Part shown: piece by piece, positions 27,006 to 34,703 of the stretch
Position numbering within the stretch: position 1 is the stretch's first letter
How the letters are laid out: every line of letters begins with the position of its first letter
Assembly (NCBI GenBank): GCA_965227645.1
Contig: OZ245773.1
Span: forward strand, 2,418,001-2,482,000
Source of the DNA: Flavimaribacter sp024343425
Lineage (GTDB): Bacteria; Pseudomonadota; Alphaproteobacteria; Rhizobiales; Rhizobiaceae
Length of the DNA: 64,000 nt
Direction of reading: 5' to 3'
Translations under genes and position numbers: made by a program
The notes under the pieces: model-generated
Told to the model about the DNA's origin: nothing
Databases searched by the model: none
Seen by the model: only the letters and a program-made list of their open reading frames with translations

Positions 27006-27935
27006 TTACTCGATCGGCTCGAGGCTTTCCTCAAGCTGCTCACGCCTGGATTCGTGCTCCTTGGGCAGCATGAGCCCCTGGCCAAGTTCGCTCAGCTTTT
27101 CGTCCGTATTGAAACCCGGCTCATTCGTGGCGATTTCAAAAAGCACGCCTCCCGGCGAGCGAAAATAGATCGCGAAGAAATAGCTGCGATTCTTGACCTG
27201 CGTCACGCGATAGCCGTTGTTCAGCAGGGTCTCGCGGACCTTTTCCTGCTCCTTGCGGCTTTCAACGGCGAAGGCGACATGGTGGACAGATCCTGCGCCG
27301 GCCTTTGCCGGATCGGCGTGCGGCAATTCCTGTATGTCGATGCAATCGGCGCCATTGCCCTTGGCAAGCTGGTAGCGATGGTGATTGCCTTCCTTGCCCT
27401 GGAACTCATAGCCGATCAACTTCAGAAACTCCGCAGTCGCCGCTGCATCCGCGAGCCGCAGGCTGACGGAGTGAAGACCGCGAATGCCGATGTCCGTGGA
27501 AAGGTCCGATCCGTCCCAGGCCTTGCGCTTGTCCTGGGGGTTCTCGATGATTGCGATTTCCTCGCCGTCCAGTCCCTGAAACCTTAGCCGCTTCTGTCCG
27601 AAATACTCATCCGATCCGACGAGCCTGAGCTTCAGTTCCTCGACATGCGCCTCCCAGAAGGCGCGCGCGCCTTCCGGCGCGGAAAAGGCCACGCAGCCCA
27701 CCTCTCCCGATCCCATCCGGCTGCCGGAAAGGCTCGGAAAGGGAAAATAGGTGATCAACGTGCCGGGCGCGCCAACGCGCGTTCCGTAATAGAGATGATA
27801 GGCGTCGGGAACGTCGAAATTGATCGTCTTCTTGACTCTCCGCAATCCGAGCCACTTCGTGAAGAAACGATTATTCGCAGACGCGTCGCGCGTCAGGGAG
27901 GTGACGTGGTGCAAACCTCTTACCTCTGAAATCAT
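27006..27935 (-). CDS. ring-cleaving dioxygenase / VOC-family protein (hydroquinone dioxygenase-like)
   Basis: 309 residues with two vicinal-oxygen-chelate modules: the first starts G-L-H-H-V-T-S-L-T, the second G-L-H-S-V-S-L-R at about 150. Metal ligands are suggested by His in both halves (L-H-H-V, S-V-H-H-V-A-F) and Glu in L-F-E-I-A-T. It matches the MhqO/PcpA-LinE-like group annotated as ring-cleaving dioxygenases, acting on hydroquinones or quinone thiol adducts with Fe(II). It ends 12 bases after the convergent KDG kinase. Other quinone-related genes lie at 56.7-59 kb. Confidence 0.8.
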   Translation of the reverse strand: MISEVRGLHHVTSLTRDASANNRFFTKWLGLRRVKKTINFDVPDAYHLYYGTRVGAPGTLITYFPFPSLSGSRMGSGEVGCVAFSAPEGARAFWEAHVEELKLRLVGSDEYFGQKRLRFQGLDGEEIAIIENPQDKRKAWDGSDLSTDIGIRGLHSVSLRLADAAATAEFLKLIGYEFQGKEGNHHRYQLAKGNGADCIDIQELPHADPAKAGAGSVHHVAFAVESRKEQEKVRETLLNNGYRVTQVKNRSYFFAIYFRSPGGVLFEIATNEPGFNTDEKLSELGQGLMLPKEHESRREQLEESLEPIE

Positions 27936-28103
27936 TTCCCCTCTTTCCGGACGCCGTGCATGTCAATTCGTGTGGATCGGTTGTCATAACTGTCGAACCG
28001 ACAGCAACGCAAGCTGCAATACCGCAGTTATACCCAATCGCAATTCGAACTGACCCTTGCCCCCCTCAAGCTCAGGAAAGACTGAAACCGCGTCCGTTGG
28101 CCT

Positions 28104-28778
28104 TTACCGTCCGCCTCCGAGATGTTCCAGCAATTCGTCGCGCACGCCTGAAATATGCTCCCGCGTCAAACGCGCCGCCAGTTCGGCGTTTCCGTTTTCA
28201 CAGGCCTCCAGAATGGCCAGGTGTTCGCGATGCGCCTTTTCAACGCCATGGGATATCGACAACTGGGTGTCAACATATCGCTCCGTCCGGTCCAGAGCAT
28301 TGTCGATCATGTCCAGATGATATTTCAGTCCGCTGTCGCGATACAGGCTGTAGTGGAACTTGCGATTAAGCTTGCTCCATTTTTTCGAGTCATCCGTGCG
28401 GCGGAATTCATCGCAGTATGCGCGCGCCTTGGACAGAGACGCCGACGTCATTTTCGGAACGGATGCAGCGATGACCTCGCTTTCCATCAGAATCCGGAAA
28501 TCGAATATTTCAGAGGCTTCCCTGAGCGATATGCCCGCGACGACCGCGCCGCGATAACGCCGGTTCGTGACGAGGCCTTCCTGTTCCAGCTTGGACAGAG
28601 CTTCACGCACGGGAATACGGCTTGTATTGAACTGGCTGGCGATATCATCCTGCCGCAAGGGCGTTCCATCTTCCAGCTCGCCGTCGATGATCGCTTTTCT
28701 CAAAGAATCATAGACTATCGAACCGGCGGAGGCGCGGTTGCCGATATCAATCGATTTCAGCTTCAGATTCGACGCCAT
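28104..28778 (-). CDS. GntR family regulator, FCD subfamily (putative hydroxyproline cluster regulator)
   Basis: 224 residues from the ATG at 28778, preceded by GGAG; the upstream extension lies in the promoter. N-terminal winged helix (about 15-80) with I-V-Y-D-S-L-R, L-R-Q-D-D-I-A-S-Q-F and S-R-I-P-V-R-E-A-L-S-K-L-E-Q-E-G, the GntR signature. C-terminal all-helical FCD domain with D-F-R, H-Y-S-L-Y, H-L-A-I-L-E-A and a final L-T-R-E-H-I as metal/effector ligands. It is divergent from the hydroxyproline genes and has a 16-bp palindrome overlapping its own promoter, so it likely represses both directions until the pathway substrate binds. Confidence 0.88.
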   Translation of the reverse strand: MASNLKLKSIDIGNRASAGSIVYDSLRKAIIDGELEDGTPLRQDDIASQFNTSRIPVREALSKLEQEGLVTNRRYRGAVVAGISLREASEIFDFRILMESEVIAASVPKMTSASLSKARAYCDEFRRTDDSKKWSKLNRKFHYSLYRDSGLKYHLDMIDNALDRTERYVDTQLSISHGVEKAHREHLAILEACENGNAELAARLTREHISGVRDELLEHLGGGR

Positions 28779-28827
28779 CTGCGGAGCTCCAGGGGTAATC
28801 CAAAGGGTGCAAATACCTGCTTCCATC

Positions 28828-28897
28828 ATAATATCATTTCCTACAGATTGTAAATTGGATCCAATTTTATTGACCACTTAAACTGATGTGGTATGGA
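28828..28897. promoter_or_regulatory. divergent promoter region with perfect 16-bp GntR/VanR-like operator
   Basis: This is the informative part of the 331-bp gap 28779-29109. AAATTGGATCCAATTT (28852-28867) is a perfect palindrome; its core ATTGGATCCAAT is the sequence I recall for VanR-type FCD operators. On the minus strand TTTACA (28854-28849) and TATTAT (28833-28828) make a promoter for the regulator with the operator over its -35. On the plus strand TTGACC (28870-28875) with TATGGA (28892-28897), 16-bp spacer, points to the catabolic genes and abuts the operator. The rest of the gap, to 29109, shows only a possible extra -10 (TATAAA near 28999). Confidence 0.7.
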
Positions 28898-29109
28898 ATT
28901 GTGGCGGTCGGAATAACGCGACGGCCAGGAGCAGGCGAAACCGGCGAATCACGACGCCGCGCCCGCTTCGCCCAGAGCCGCAAAATTTCGATCATGATAT
29001 AAAACAATAGGTTGCGTTATGTCTTTGCCTCACTGAAAACGGGCAGAAAAAGATTAAACTTTCGCAAGGCTATGAATTGCTGCCGTGGGCAGCCTGAAAG
29101 GACGATGAA

Positions 29110-30003
29110 ATGTGGCAAGGAGTCATACCTGCGGTCACCACAAAATTCACCGGAGACAATGGTCTTGACCATGCGGAGATGGAGCGCTGCTACGCCCTGA
29201 TGATGGACGCCGGTTGTCATGGTTTGATCGCCTGCGGCACATTGGGCGAAGGCAACATGCTGTCGCATAACGAGCGGCTCGAAGTCCTTCGCCTGTGCAA
29301 GCAGGCGACCGGCGACAAGCCAGCCCTTCTCACGATTTCGGAACCCGGCACGAGAGAAGCCTGCGACCTGGCGAAGCGTGCGGCCGGAGCCGGCGCGGAC
29401 GGACTGATGATCGTCCCCTCGCCGCTCTACCACACCGGCCGTGACGAGACGATCGCCAACCTCAGGGCGATCGCCGAGGCTGGCGACCTTCCTGTCATGA
29501 TCTACTCCAATCGCGTCGGATACCGCGTCGACGTGACCCCGGACATGATGGAGGAGCTGGCCGATGACGCGCGCTTCGTCGCGATCAAGGAAAGCTCGGA
29601 CGATATTCGGCGCACGACCGAGATATTCAATCGTCTCGGAGATCGATACGACGTTCTGACGGGCGTCGACAATCTCGGGTTTGAGGCCCTGACGGCGGGC
29701 GCGGTAGGCTGGGTCGCCGGACTGGTCGTCGCCTTCCCGTGCGAAACGGTCGCGATCTACGAACTGATCCGCCAGGGCCGGTATGCGGAGGCGCTCGCCA
29801 TTCATCGCTGGTTCCGCCCCCTGCTTGATCTCGATGTCTCGACCTGGCTCGTGCAACAAATCAAGCTTGCGGAAGTTATTGAAATAGGGTCCAATGATCG
29901 CGTGCGCATGCCGCGTCAACCACTCCGGGGCGAACATCGCGAAAGGGTGGAAAAGATCGTGAGGCTGGCAATCGAGAGCCGGCCTGTATTGCCGCAACTC
30001 TGA
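29110..30003 (+). CDS. DapA-family lyase, probable 1-pyrroline-4-hydroxy-2-carboxylate deaminase
   Basis: 297 residues, a DHDPS/NAL TIM-barrel: start phrase G-V-I-P-A-V-T-T-K-F, G-T-L-G-E-G at about 42, the Tyr in P-S-P-L-Y-H, the Y-S-N strand, and the Schiff-base Lys in V-A-I-K-E-S-S-D near 161. Its place directly before a FAD amino-acid dehydrogenase and a hydroxyproline epimerase makes it the LhpC-type enzyme, which deaminates 1-pyrroline-4-hydroxy-2-carboxylate to 2-oxoglutarate semialdehyde. AAAGGA precedes the ATG. The semialdehyde dehydrogenase needed for the last step is not in this cluster. Confidence 0.82.
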   Translation: MWQGVIPAVTTKFTGDNGLDHAEMERCYALMMDAGCHGLIACGTLGEGNMLSHNERLEVLRLCKQATGDKPALLTISEPGTREACDLAKRAAGAGADGLMIVPSPLYHTGRDETIANLRAIAEAGDLPVMIYSNRVGYRVDVTPDMMEELADDARFVAIKESSDDIRRTTEIFNRLGDRYDVLTGVDNLGFEALTAGAVGWVAGLVVAFPCETVAIYELIRQGRYAEALAIHRWFRPLLDLDVSTWLVQQIKLAEVIEIGSNDRVRMPRQPLRGEHRERVEKIVRLAIESRPVLPQL

Positions 30004-30075
30004 TCCGGGCGGACCCGCGGCAGATGAGGCGGAACGGACCATGGCGCGGTTGCCCGGTTTGAGTTGAAGTAAGTC

Positions 30076-31335
30076 ATGACGGAACTGGGCGAATCCAAAC
30101 CGAACGTCATCGTTATCGGCGCAGGCATTGTCGGCCTGTCGACAGCGCTCAGCCTGCAGATGCGCGGCCAGCGAACGCTGGTGATCGATCGCGAAGGCCC
30201 TGCGGCCGGCGCATCGAGAGGCAACGCCGGCGCATTCGCGTTCTCCGACATCATTCCACTCGCCTCGCCGGGCGTGTTTCGCCATGCGCCCGCCTGGCTG
30301 ATGGATCCGAGCGGCCCGCTGACGATTCCGCCGGCCTACGCCTTCAGGATTTTGCCGTGGCTTCTGCGCTTCAGTCGGGCGTCACGCCCGTCCGAGACGG
30401 CGCGCGGCGTCGCTGCGCAATCCGCGCTCATGAACCATTCGAAAAAGGCGCTGCTGGATTTCCTCAAGGACGCCGGCCTCGGGGATATGCTGCGGCGGGA
30501 AGGCAATCTCCAGGTCTACGAAAGCGACCGCGAGTTCGAGGCCTCGCTTCCCCACTGGCGGGCGCGTGAGAACCAGCTCATCCCGTTCAGGCATATCGAG
30601 GGCGTGGACGCGATCGCGGAAGTGCAGCCGGGCCTTTCCTCCCGGTTTACACGGGCGACCTTTTCGCCGGAGTGGTACAGTGTCGACGATCCGCTCGACT
30701 ATACGCTCAATGTTGCTGAAAAATTCCAGGACCGCGGCGGCAAGTTCGCCGTCGCCGAAGCAACCTCGGTGACAGCTGACCACGAGACGGCGAGCATTCG
30801 TTGCGCAGACGGTCGGGTTCTGGTTGCCGACAAGGTCGTCGTCTGCGCCGGAGCCTGGTCGCGTCCGCTGGCGCGCTCGCTGGGCGACCGCATACCGCTT
30901 GAAACCGAACGCGGTTACAACACGACTTTGCCGCCCGAAGCACTCGATCTGCGAATGCAGATAACCTTTGGCGGACACGGCTTTGTCGTCACCAGGCTGT
31001 CGAGCGGAATACGCGTCGGCGGAGCAGTCGAACTCGGCGGTCTGGACCTGCCCGCAAACATGCGCCGCGCCGATATTCTCCTGAACAAGGCGAAAGACTT
31101 CCTGCCCGGTTTGCGCATCGGGGGCGGCGTACAATGGATGGGATTTCGCCCTTCCCTGCCCGACAGCCTGCCGGTCATCGGCATGGCCAGAGGCACGAAC
31201 AGGGTCATATATGGGTTCGGCCACGGGCATCTCGGCCTCACGCAGTCTGCCGGCACGGCAAGCCTCATCACCGAGCTTGCGCTTGGCGAGCCGGCTTCGA
31301 TCGACCTGACCCCGTTTCGCGCCGACAGGTTCTGA
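30076..31335 (+). CDS. FAD-dependent D-amino-acid (cis-4-hydroxy-D-proline) dehydrogenase
   Basis: 419 residues of the DadA/DAO family. N-terminal dinucleotide-binding I-G-A-G-I-V-G-L-S-T-A-L-S (about 13-25), the FAD second motif V-I-D-R-E-G-P-A-A-G-A-S, and a C-terminal G-F-G-H-G-H-L-G-L-T-Q-S-A-G-T with the flavin-contacting Gly/His residues. In this cluster it should oxidise cis-4-hydroxy-D-proline, the product of the epimerase, to 1-pyrroline-4-hydroxy-2-carboxylate. It lies 72 bp after the deaminase gene and 9 bp before the epimerase gene in one operon. Confidence 0.85.
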   Translation: MTELGESKPNVIVIGAGIVGLSTALSLQMRGQRTLVIDREGPAAGASRGNAGAFAFSDIIPLASPGVFRHAPAWLMDPSGPLTIPPAYAFRILPWLLRFSRASRPSETARGVAAQSALMNHSKKALLDFLKDAGLGDMLRREGNLQVYESDREFEASLPHWRARENQLIPFRHIEGVDAIAEVQPGLSSRFTRATFSPEWYSVDDPLDYTLNVAEKFQDRGGKFAVAEATSVTADHETASIRCADGRVLVADKVVVCAGAWSRPLARSLGDRIPLETERGYNTTLPPEALDLRMQITFGGHGFVVTRLSSGIRVGGAVELGGLDLPANMRRADILLNKAKDFLPGLRIGGGVQWMGFRPSLPDSLPVIGMARGTNRVIYGFGHGHLGLTQSAGTASLITELALGEPASIDLTPFRADRF

Positions 31336-31344
31336 AGGAAACAC

Positions 31345-32346
31345 ATGGCAAGTCACAGCTTCTTCTGCATCGATGGCCACACATGTGGAAACCCGGTTCG
31401 CCTGGTCGCCGGCGGCGCGCCGCAATTGTCCGGTTCGACCATGCTCGAGAGGCGCGCGCACTTTCTGGCCGAATATGACTGGGTTCGCACCGGCTTGATG
31501 TTCGAGCCGCGCGGACACGACCAGATGTCCGGCTCCATACTCTATCCGCCCTGCCGCGACGATTGCGACGTCGGCGTGCTGTTCATCGAAACCTCGGGCT
31601 GCCTTCCGATGTGCGGCCATGGCACGATCGGAACCGTCACAATGGCCATCGAGCATGGCCTGGTCACGCCGGCAACGCCCGGTCAGTTGCGACTGGATAC
31701 GCCGGCCGGACGCGTTCTTGCCGATTATCGCATGGAGGGCGGACGCGTCGAAGAGGTTCGATTGCGCAACGTGCCGGCGTTCCTCGATTCGACGGAGCTG
31801 ACAGCCGAATGTCCGGGCCTCGGAGAAATTGTTGTCGACGTCGCCTATGGCGGCAATTTCTATGCAATCGTCGAGAGCCAGAAGAACTTCTCCGACATCG
31901 CCGATTTCAAGGCGATTGACCTGATCCGCTACAGCCCGCTGCTGCGAAAGGCGCTCAACCAAAAATACGAATTCAGGCATCCCGAACACCCCGAAATAGG
32001 CGGTCTCAGCCACATTCTGTGGACAGGCGCTCCCAATCATCCGGAAGCCAGCGCGCGCAACGCCGTCTTCTATGGCGACAAGGCGATAGACCGTTCGCCC
32101 TGCGGAACCGGCACATCCGCCCGCATGGCCCAATGGACGGCCAAAGGGCGCCTTCAGCCCGGAGACGACTTCATCCACGAAAGCATCATCGGATCGCTGT
32201 TCAAGGGCCGCGTCGAAGACCGGGTGAAAGTCGGCGCCTATGACGCGATCGTGCCATCGATTGGCGGATGGGCCAGAATGCATGGTCTGAACACGATCTT
32301 CATCAATGACCGTGACCCATATCGCCACGGTTTCGTCGTCGAGTAA
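31345..32346 (+). CDS. 4-hydroxyproline epimerase
   Basis: 333 residues of the proline racemase superfamily. Both catalytic Cys residues are present: M-C-G-H-G-T-I-G-T (about 90) and D-R-S-P-C-G-T-G-T-S-A-R (about 253). This identifies an epimerase or racemase rather than the Thr-containing trans-3-hydroxyproline dehydratase. The N-terminal F-x-x-I-D-G-H-T-C-G-N-P-V-R is family-typical. It converts trans-4-hydroxy-L-proline to cis-4-hydroxy-D-proline, the first step of the pathway completed by the two upstream genes. Free hydroxyproline comes from plant or animal matter, so the cluster suggests a host- or detritus-associated lifestyle. Confidence 0.9.
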   Translation: MASHSFFCIDGHTCGNPVRLVAGGAPQLSGSTMLERRAHFLAEYDWVRTGLMFEPRGHDQMSGSILYPPCRDDCDVGVLFIETSGCLPMCGHGTIGTVTMAIEHGLVTPATPGQLRLDTPAGRVLADYRMEGGRVEEVRLRNVPAFLDSTELTAECPGLGEIVVDVAYGGNFYAIVESQKNFSDIADFKAIDLIRYSPLLRKALNQKYEFRHPEHPEIGGLSHILWTGAPNHPEASARNAVFYGDKAIDRSPCGTGTSARMAQWTAKGRLQPGDDFIHESIIGSLFKGRVEDRVKVGAYDAIVPSIGGWARMHGLNTIFINDRDPYRHGFVVE

Positions 32347-32821
32347 GGCGACTGATGTCCCATAATTGTAAAGTTTCACGCCATATCGAAGGTTGCATTT
32401 TCCCCACCTGTCCAAGTGTGCAACCGCACCTGCCCTGATCTGGAATCGTCACAATAAATCACAGGCAAAACTGTCCGGCGTTGCGAATCAGCAGCGCCGC
32501 AACACGGTTGCAAACCCGCGAATTTCAGCCCGCGGACGCGGGAACGCAGAGCGATTTCGACCAATATTTTATTTCGAATGAATATTTTTTGTGACAGCCC
32601 GGACAATTGGCGCGGCATTCGCGTCCTGAGGCTTATCCCCATGATTTAGAAGCGTTTTAATCAGACCGCCGCACGAGGACCAATCGCGGCCAGATTGCAC
32701 TCGCATCGGTATCGAACGCACGGAGATCATCGTCTTTCCTGCTTAGGCCCTTATCCCCACCGGCGACGACCGACATTGCTGGCGTATCGTATTTTCCCAT
32801 GGTATTCAGGGAGATGGCGAA
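32347..32821. other. 475-bp intergenic region before the DprA-like cluster
   Basis: No convincing gene on either strand. It contains an AT-rich stretch around 32560-32592 and two copies of the decamer CTTATCCCCA (32632-32641 and 32750-32759), 118 bp apart on the same strand. No terminator with a T-run was seen after the epimerase gene. It presumably holds the promoter for the downstream cluster, but I cannot place it. Confidence 0.4.
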
Positions 32822-33070
32822 ATGGTGGAGACTGAACCCCTGTCAAAAGACATACAACAACGGCGAGGTTATCGGGACAGTTTCCTGCATATGACGACAT
32901 TTGTTGAGGCGACACGAATGAAAATTTCCGGACATGCTAACGCATGGGTTGCAGGCGGCGCACGCTTGTACGCACAGAATCCAGCAGACTTGAACTTGAG
33001 CAGTCTGTCGACTGAGTTTTCGGGCGGCTCTCGTCGCTTTTCGGGCATCACCCTCTTCGTAGCGCCATGA
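32822..33070 (+). CDS. possible small protein gene coupled to the DprA-like gene
   Basis: An 82-codon frame whose ATG is preceded by GGGAGATGG and whose TGA overlaps the ATG of the DprA-like gene (ATGA). That overlap, shared by most genuine operon junctions in this window, is the only real support. The translation is soluble and polar (E-T-E-P-L-S-K-D-I-Q-Q-R-R at the start, R-R-F-S-G at the end), matches no family I know, and its composition is less biased than its neighbours'. It could be a leader or a chance frame. Confidence 0.25.
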   Translation: MVETEPLSKDIQQRRGYRDSFLHMTTFVEATRMKISGHANAWVAGGARLYAQNPADLNLSSLSTEFSGGSRRFSGITLFVAP

Positions 33071-33957
33071 CGTTCGCAATGCAGTTTTTCGACGGGCCGG
33101 CGCTTCAACCGATATCTCCCATGCGGGAAATCGGAGCCTACGAGTCGCTCTGGCTCGAGCCCGGATGCAATTTCACGTCCATTGCCGGACAGTTCGCCAA
33201 GAACCCCTCGGCGCTCCCCTCGAATTTCGCCAGCCTGGAAAGTCGCGAAGAATGCGCCGCCGGCGTTCTTGAATATTTTCGGCTCGCCGGCGTCGATCGC
33301 TACGGCGTGCGCATCCATCGCGCCGGCGACTATCCCCAGAAGCTGAGAGAGGCGCGCACGCCAGTCGAGCTCCTGTACTACCAGGGCACCTGGGAACTGG
33401 TCGAAACGGACTGTATTGCCATCATCGGCGGCGAGAACGCTTCCTGGTCAGGCGTCAATCTCGCCGACAAGATGGCGCGCGTCCTCGCCTTGATGGATTA
33501 CACCGTCGTCTCCGGTCTTGGGACAACGGCGGACATGACGGCTCACAGGGCTGCGATAGACGCCGGCGGCAATGTCATTGCGGTCACCAGTTCGCCGCTT
33601 GGCGACATGACCGGCCTCGTCAGCCAGGAAGTCTACGAGACGATTTCCCGGAGCTACCTCATCACGACACCGGTTCCTGTACTGCGCTACCAGAAGCGCA
33701 AACAGAGCGACATGAAATCGTTCAGGTCCCAGATGTACGAGATGATGAGCGCGCTGACTGCGGCGACGATCATTGTCGACGCGGAAGACGATTCCGAAGT
33801 TCTCATCCAGGCAAAGGCCGCGCTGTACCAGGGACGCAAGCTGTTCATCCCGGATTTCTGCTTCCAGCGCCAGGACATCAGATGGCCCCGGTTTTACGAA
33901 GATCTCGGAGCCATCCGGATACGAGAACCCGCCGATATCTGGAGGAATCTTGAATAA
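33067..33957 (+). CDS. stand-alone DprA/SLOG-like nucleotide-binding protein
   Basis: 296 residues with a DprA-type Rossmann fold. The order matches DprA: an R-A-G-D-Y-P-Q-K-L element (about 86), L-L-Y-Y-Q-G, I-A-I-I-G-G-E-N-A-S at about 118 (the place of the V-G-S-R motif), S-G-L-G-T-T-A-D-M-T-A-H at about 148, then A-G-G-N-V-I-A-V. The usual V-G-S-R-x-x and G-I-D residues are changed to I-G-G-E and T-A-D. The N-terminal 80 residues and the C-terminal part (Y-Q-K-R-K-Q-S-D onward, with a second Rossmann-like T-I-I-V-D-A) differ from competence DprA. It overlaps a PRTase gene, so a nucleotide-signalling or conflict role is likelier than transformation. Confidence 0.75.
   Translation: MTFAMQFFDGPALQPISPMREIGAYESLWLEPGCNFTSIAGQFAKNPSALPSNFASLESREECAAGVLEYFRLAGVDRYGVRIHRAGDYPQKLREARTPVELLYYQGTWELVETDCIAIIGGENASWSGVNLADKMARVLALMDYTVVSGLGTTADMTAHRAAIDAGGNVIAVTSSPLGDMTGLVSQEVYETISRSYLITTPVPVLRYQKRKQSDMKSFRSQMYEMMSALTAATIIVDAEDDSEVLIQAKAALYQGRKLFIPDFCFQRQDIRWPRFYEDLGAIRIREPADIWRNLE
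33941..33952 (+). promoter_or_regulatory. ribosome-binding site that sets a TTG start
   Basis: GGAGG at 33941-33945 is followed after four bases by TTG (33950-33952), inside the last codons of the DprA-like gene. No ATG exists in the next frame near its natural N-terminus, so this site decides the start of the phosphoribosyltransferase gene. Confidence 0.65.
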
Positions 33958-34576
33958 GATCAGGTTCCGCGAAATCGACAGTTCCAATATCGCCGACTAC
34001 GATTTCCTGAGGAACGACGACAAATGCCTCTTCCTCTTCGAGTATACATCCGGCAGTCATTTCAGCGGCGGCCAGACAAACCAGCTTATTGCTGATCTGT
34101 CGATTTCGCCGAAACACCGCTTCAAACCGGCTTACGCGCGCAAGCAGGAAGCGCTGCGCAAATGCAGCGCCTATCTGCACAACGCCATCAACTGGGCCGA
34201 AATCGGGAAGATGACATTTGTCCCCGTGCCGCCCGCGCGCGAGGCGAACGATCCCGACTTTGACGACTACATCACCCGGATGTGCCAGAATATCCATCCG
34301 GACGCCGATCTGGATATTCGCGATCTCATCGTCAAATCCCGACCGGAGCCGGTTTCGGAAGAACCCCCGCTGCCGGACATTCTTCGCAACATCCTCGTTG
34401 TGAACCAGGACAGGGTGAAACCTGCGCCAAAGCAGATCGTCATCGTCGACGACGTGCTGAAGACCGGAAGCCATTTTCGCGTGATGCATGATTTGCTGCA
34501 GAACGAGTTCCCGGCCGCCATCATATACGGCGTTTTCATCGCGCGCAGGATCGTCTCACAGATAGATTTGCACTGA
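33950..34576 (+). CDS. phosphoribosyltransferase-fold protein
   Basis: 208 residues beginning at TTG with GGAGG four bases upstream, overlapping the DprA-like gene by eight bases. The PRPP-binding loop is clear: hydrophobic strand I-V-I-V-D-D-V-L-K-T-G-S-H-F around residue 165, with both Asp residues and the Thr-Gly of type I PRTases. An upstream V-P-V-P-P-A-R strand (about 93) matches the pyrophosphate-loop region of ComF-like enzymes. The first 80 residues are specific to this protein. The base or acceptor is unknown. Tight coupling to a SLOG-type protein suggests that one makes or senses, and the other uses, a modified nucleotide. Confidence 0.75.
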   Translation: MNKIRFREIDSSNIADYDFLRNDDKCLFLFEYTSGSHFSGGQTNQLIADLSISPKHRFKPAYARKQEALRKCSAYLHNAINWAEIGKMTFVPVPPAREANDPDFDDYITRMCQNIHPDADLDIRDLIVKSRPEPVSEEPPLPDILRNILVVNQDRVKPAPKQIVIVDDVLKTGSHFRVMHDLLQNEFPAAIIYGVFIARRIVSQIDLH

Positions 34577-34665
34577 GCATCGCGGTCTTTTCATCAAATC
34601 AATGTCAGCTGCGTTACTGGCGCTGATATTGCGACCCCCCGGTATCTTGCGTTATTCACGACAAT

Positions 34666-34683
34666 ATGTTTCCTGCGAAACAT
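34666..34683. promoter_or_regulatory. inverted repeat upstream of the NACHT-WD40 gene
   Basis: ATGTTTC (34666-34672) and GAAACAT (34677-34683) form a perfect 7-bp inverted repeat with spacer CTGC, 20 bases before the start codon. It may be an operator in the 127-bp gap, or a small hairpin in the leader. AAGGTGGG follows as the ribosome site. Confidence 0.35.
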
Positions 34684-34703
34684 CAAGTGAAGGTGGGTTT
34701 TGC

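Noticed and set aside
29017..30285. 422-codon minus-strand frame
   Set aside because: Antisense to the DapA-family gene and the start of the FAD dehydrogenase; composition is Arg/Ala-rich without motifs.
30382..32415. Long open frame (677 codons) on the minus strand across the hydroxyproline genes
   Set aside because: It is a shadow of two plus-strand genes with intact catalytic motifs; high GC third-position bias keeps the opposite frame open.
32632..32759. Two CTTATCCCCA decamers as DnaA boxes of an origin
   Set aside because: They differ from TTATCCACA at a conserved position, there are only two, and no dnaA, repABC or other replication gene is near.
33067..33957. Competence gene dprA
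   Set aside because: Key DprA residues are changed, there is no C-terminal winged helix, and the gene is coupled to a phosphoribosyltransferase rather than to topA or other usual neighbours.
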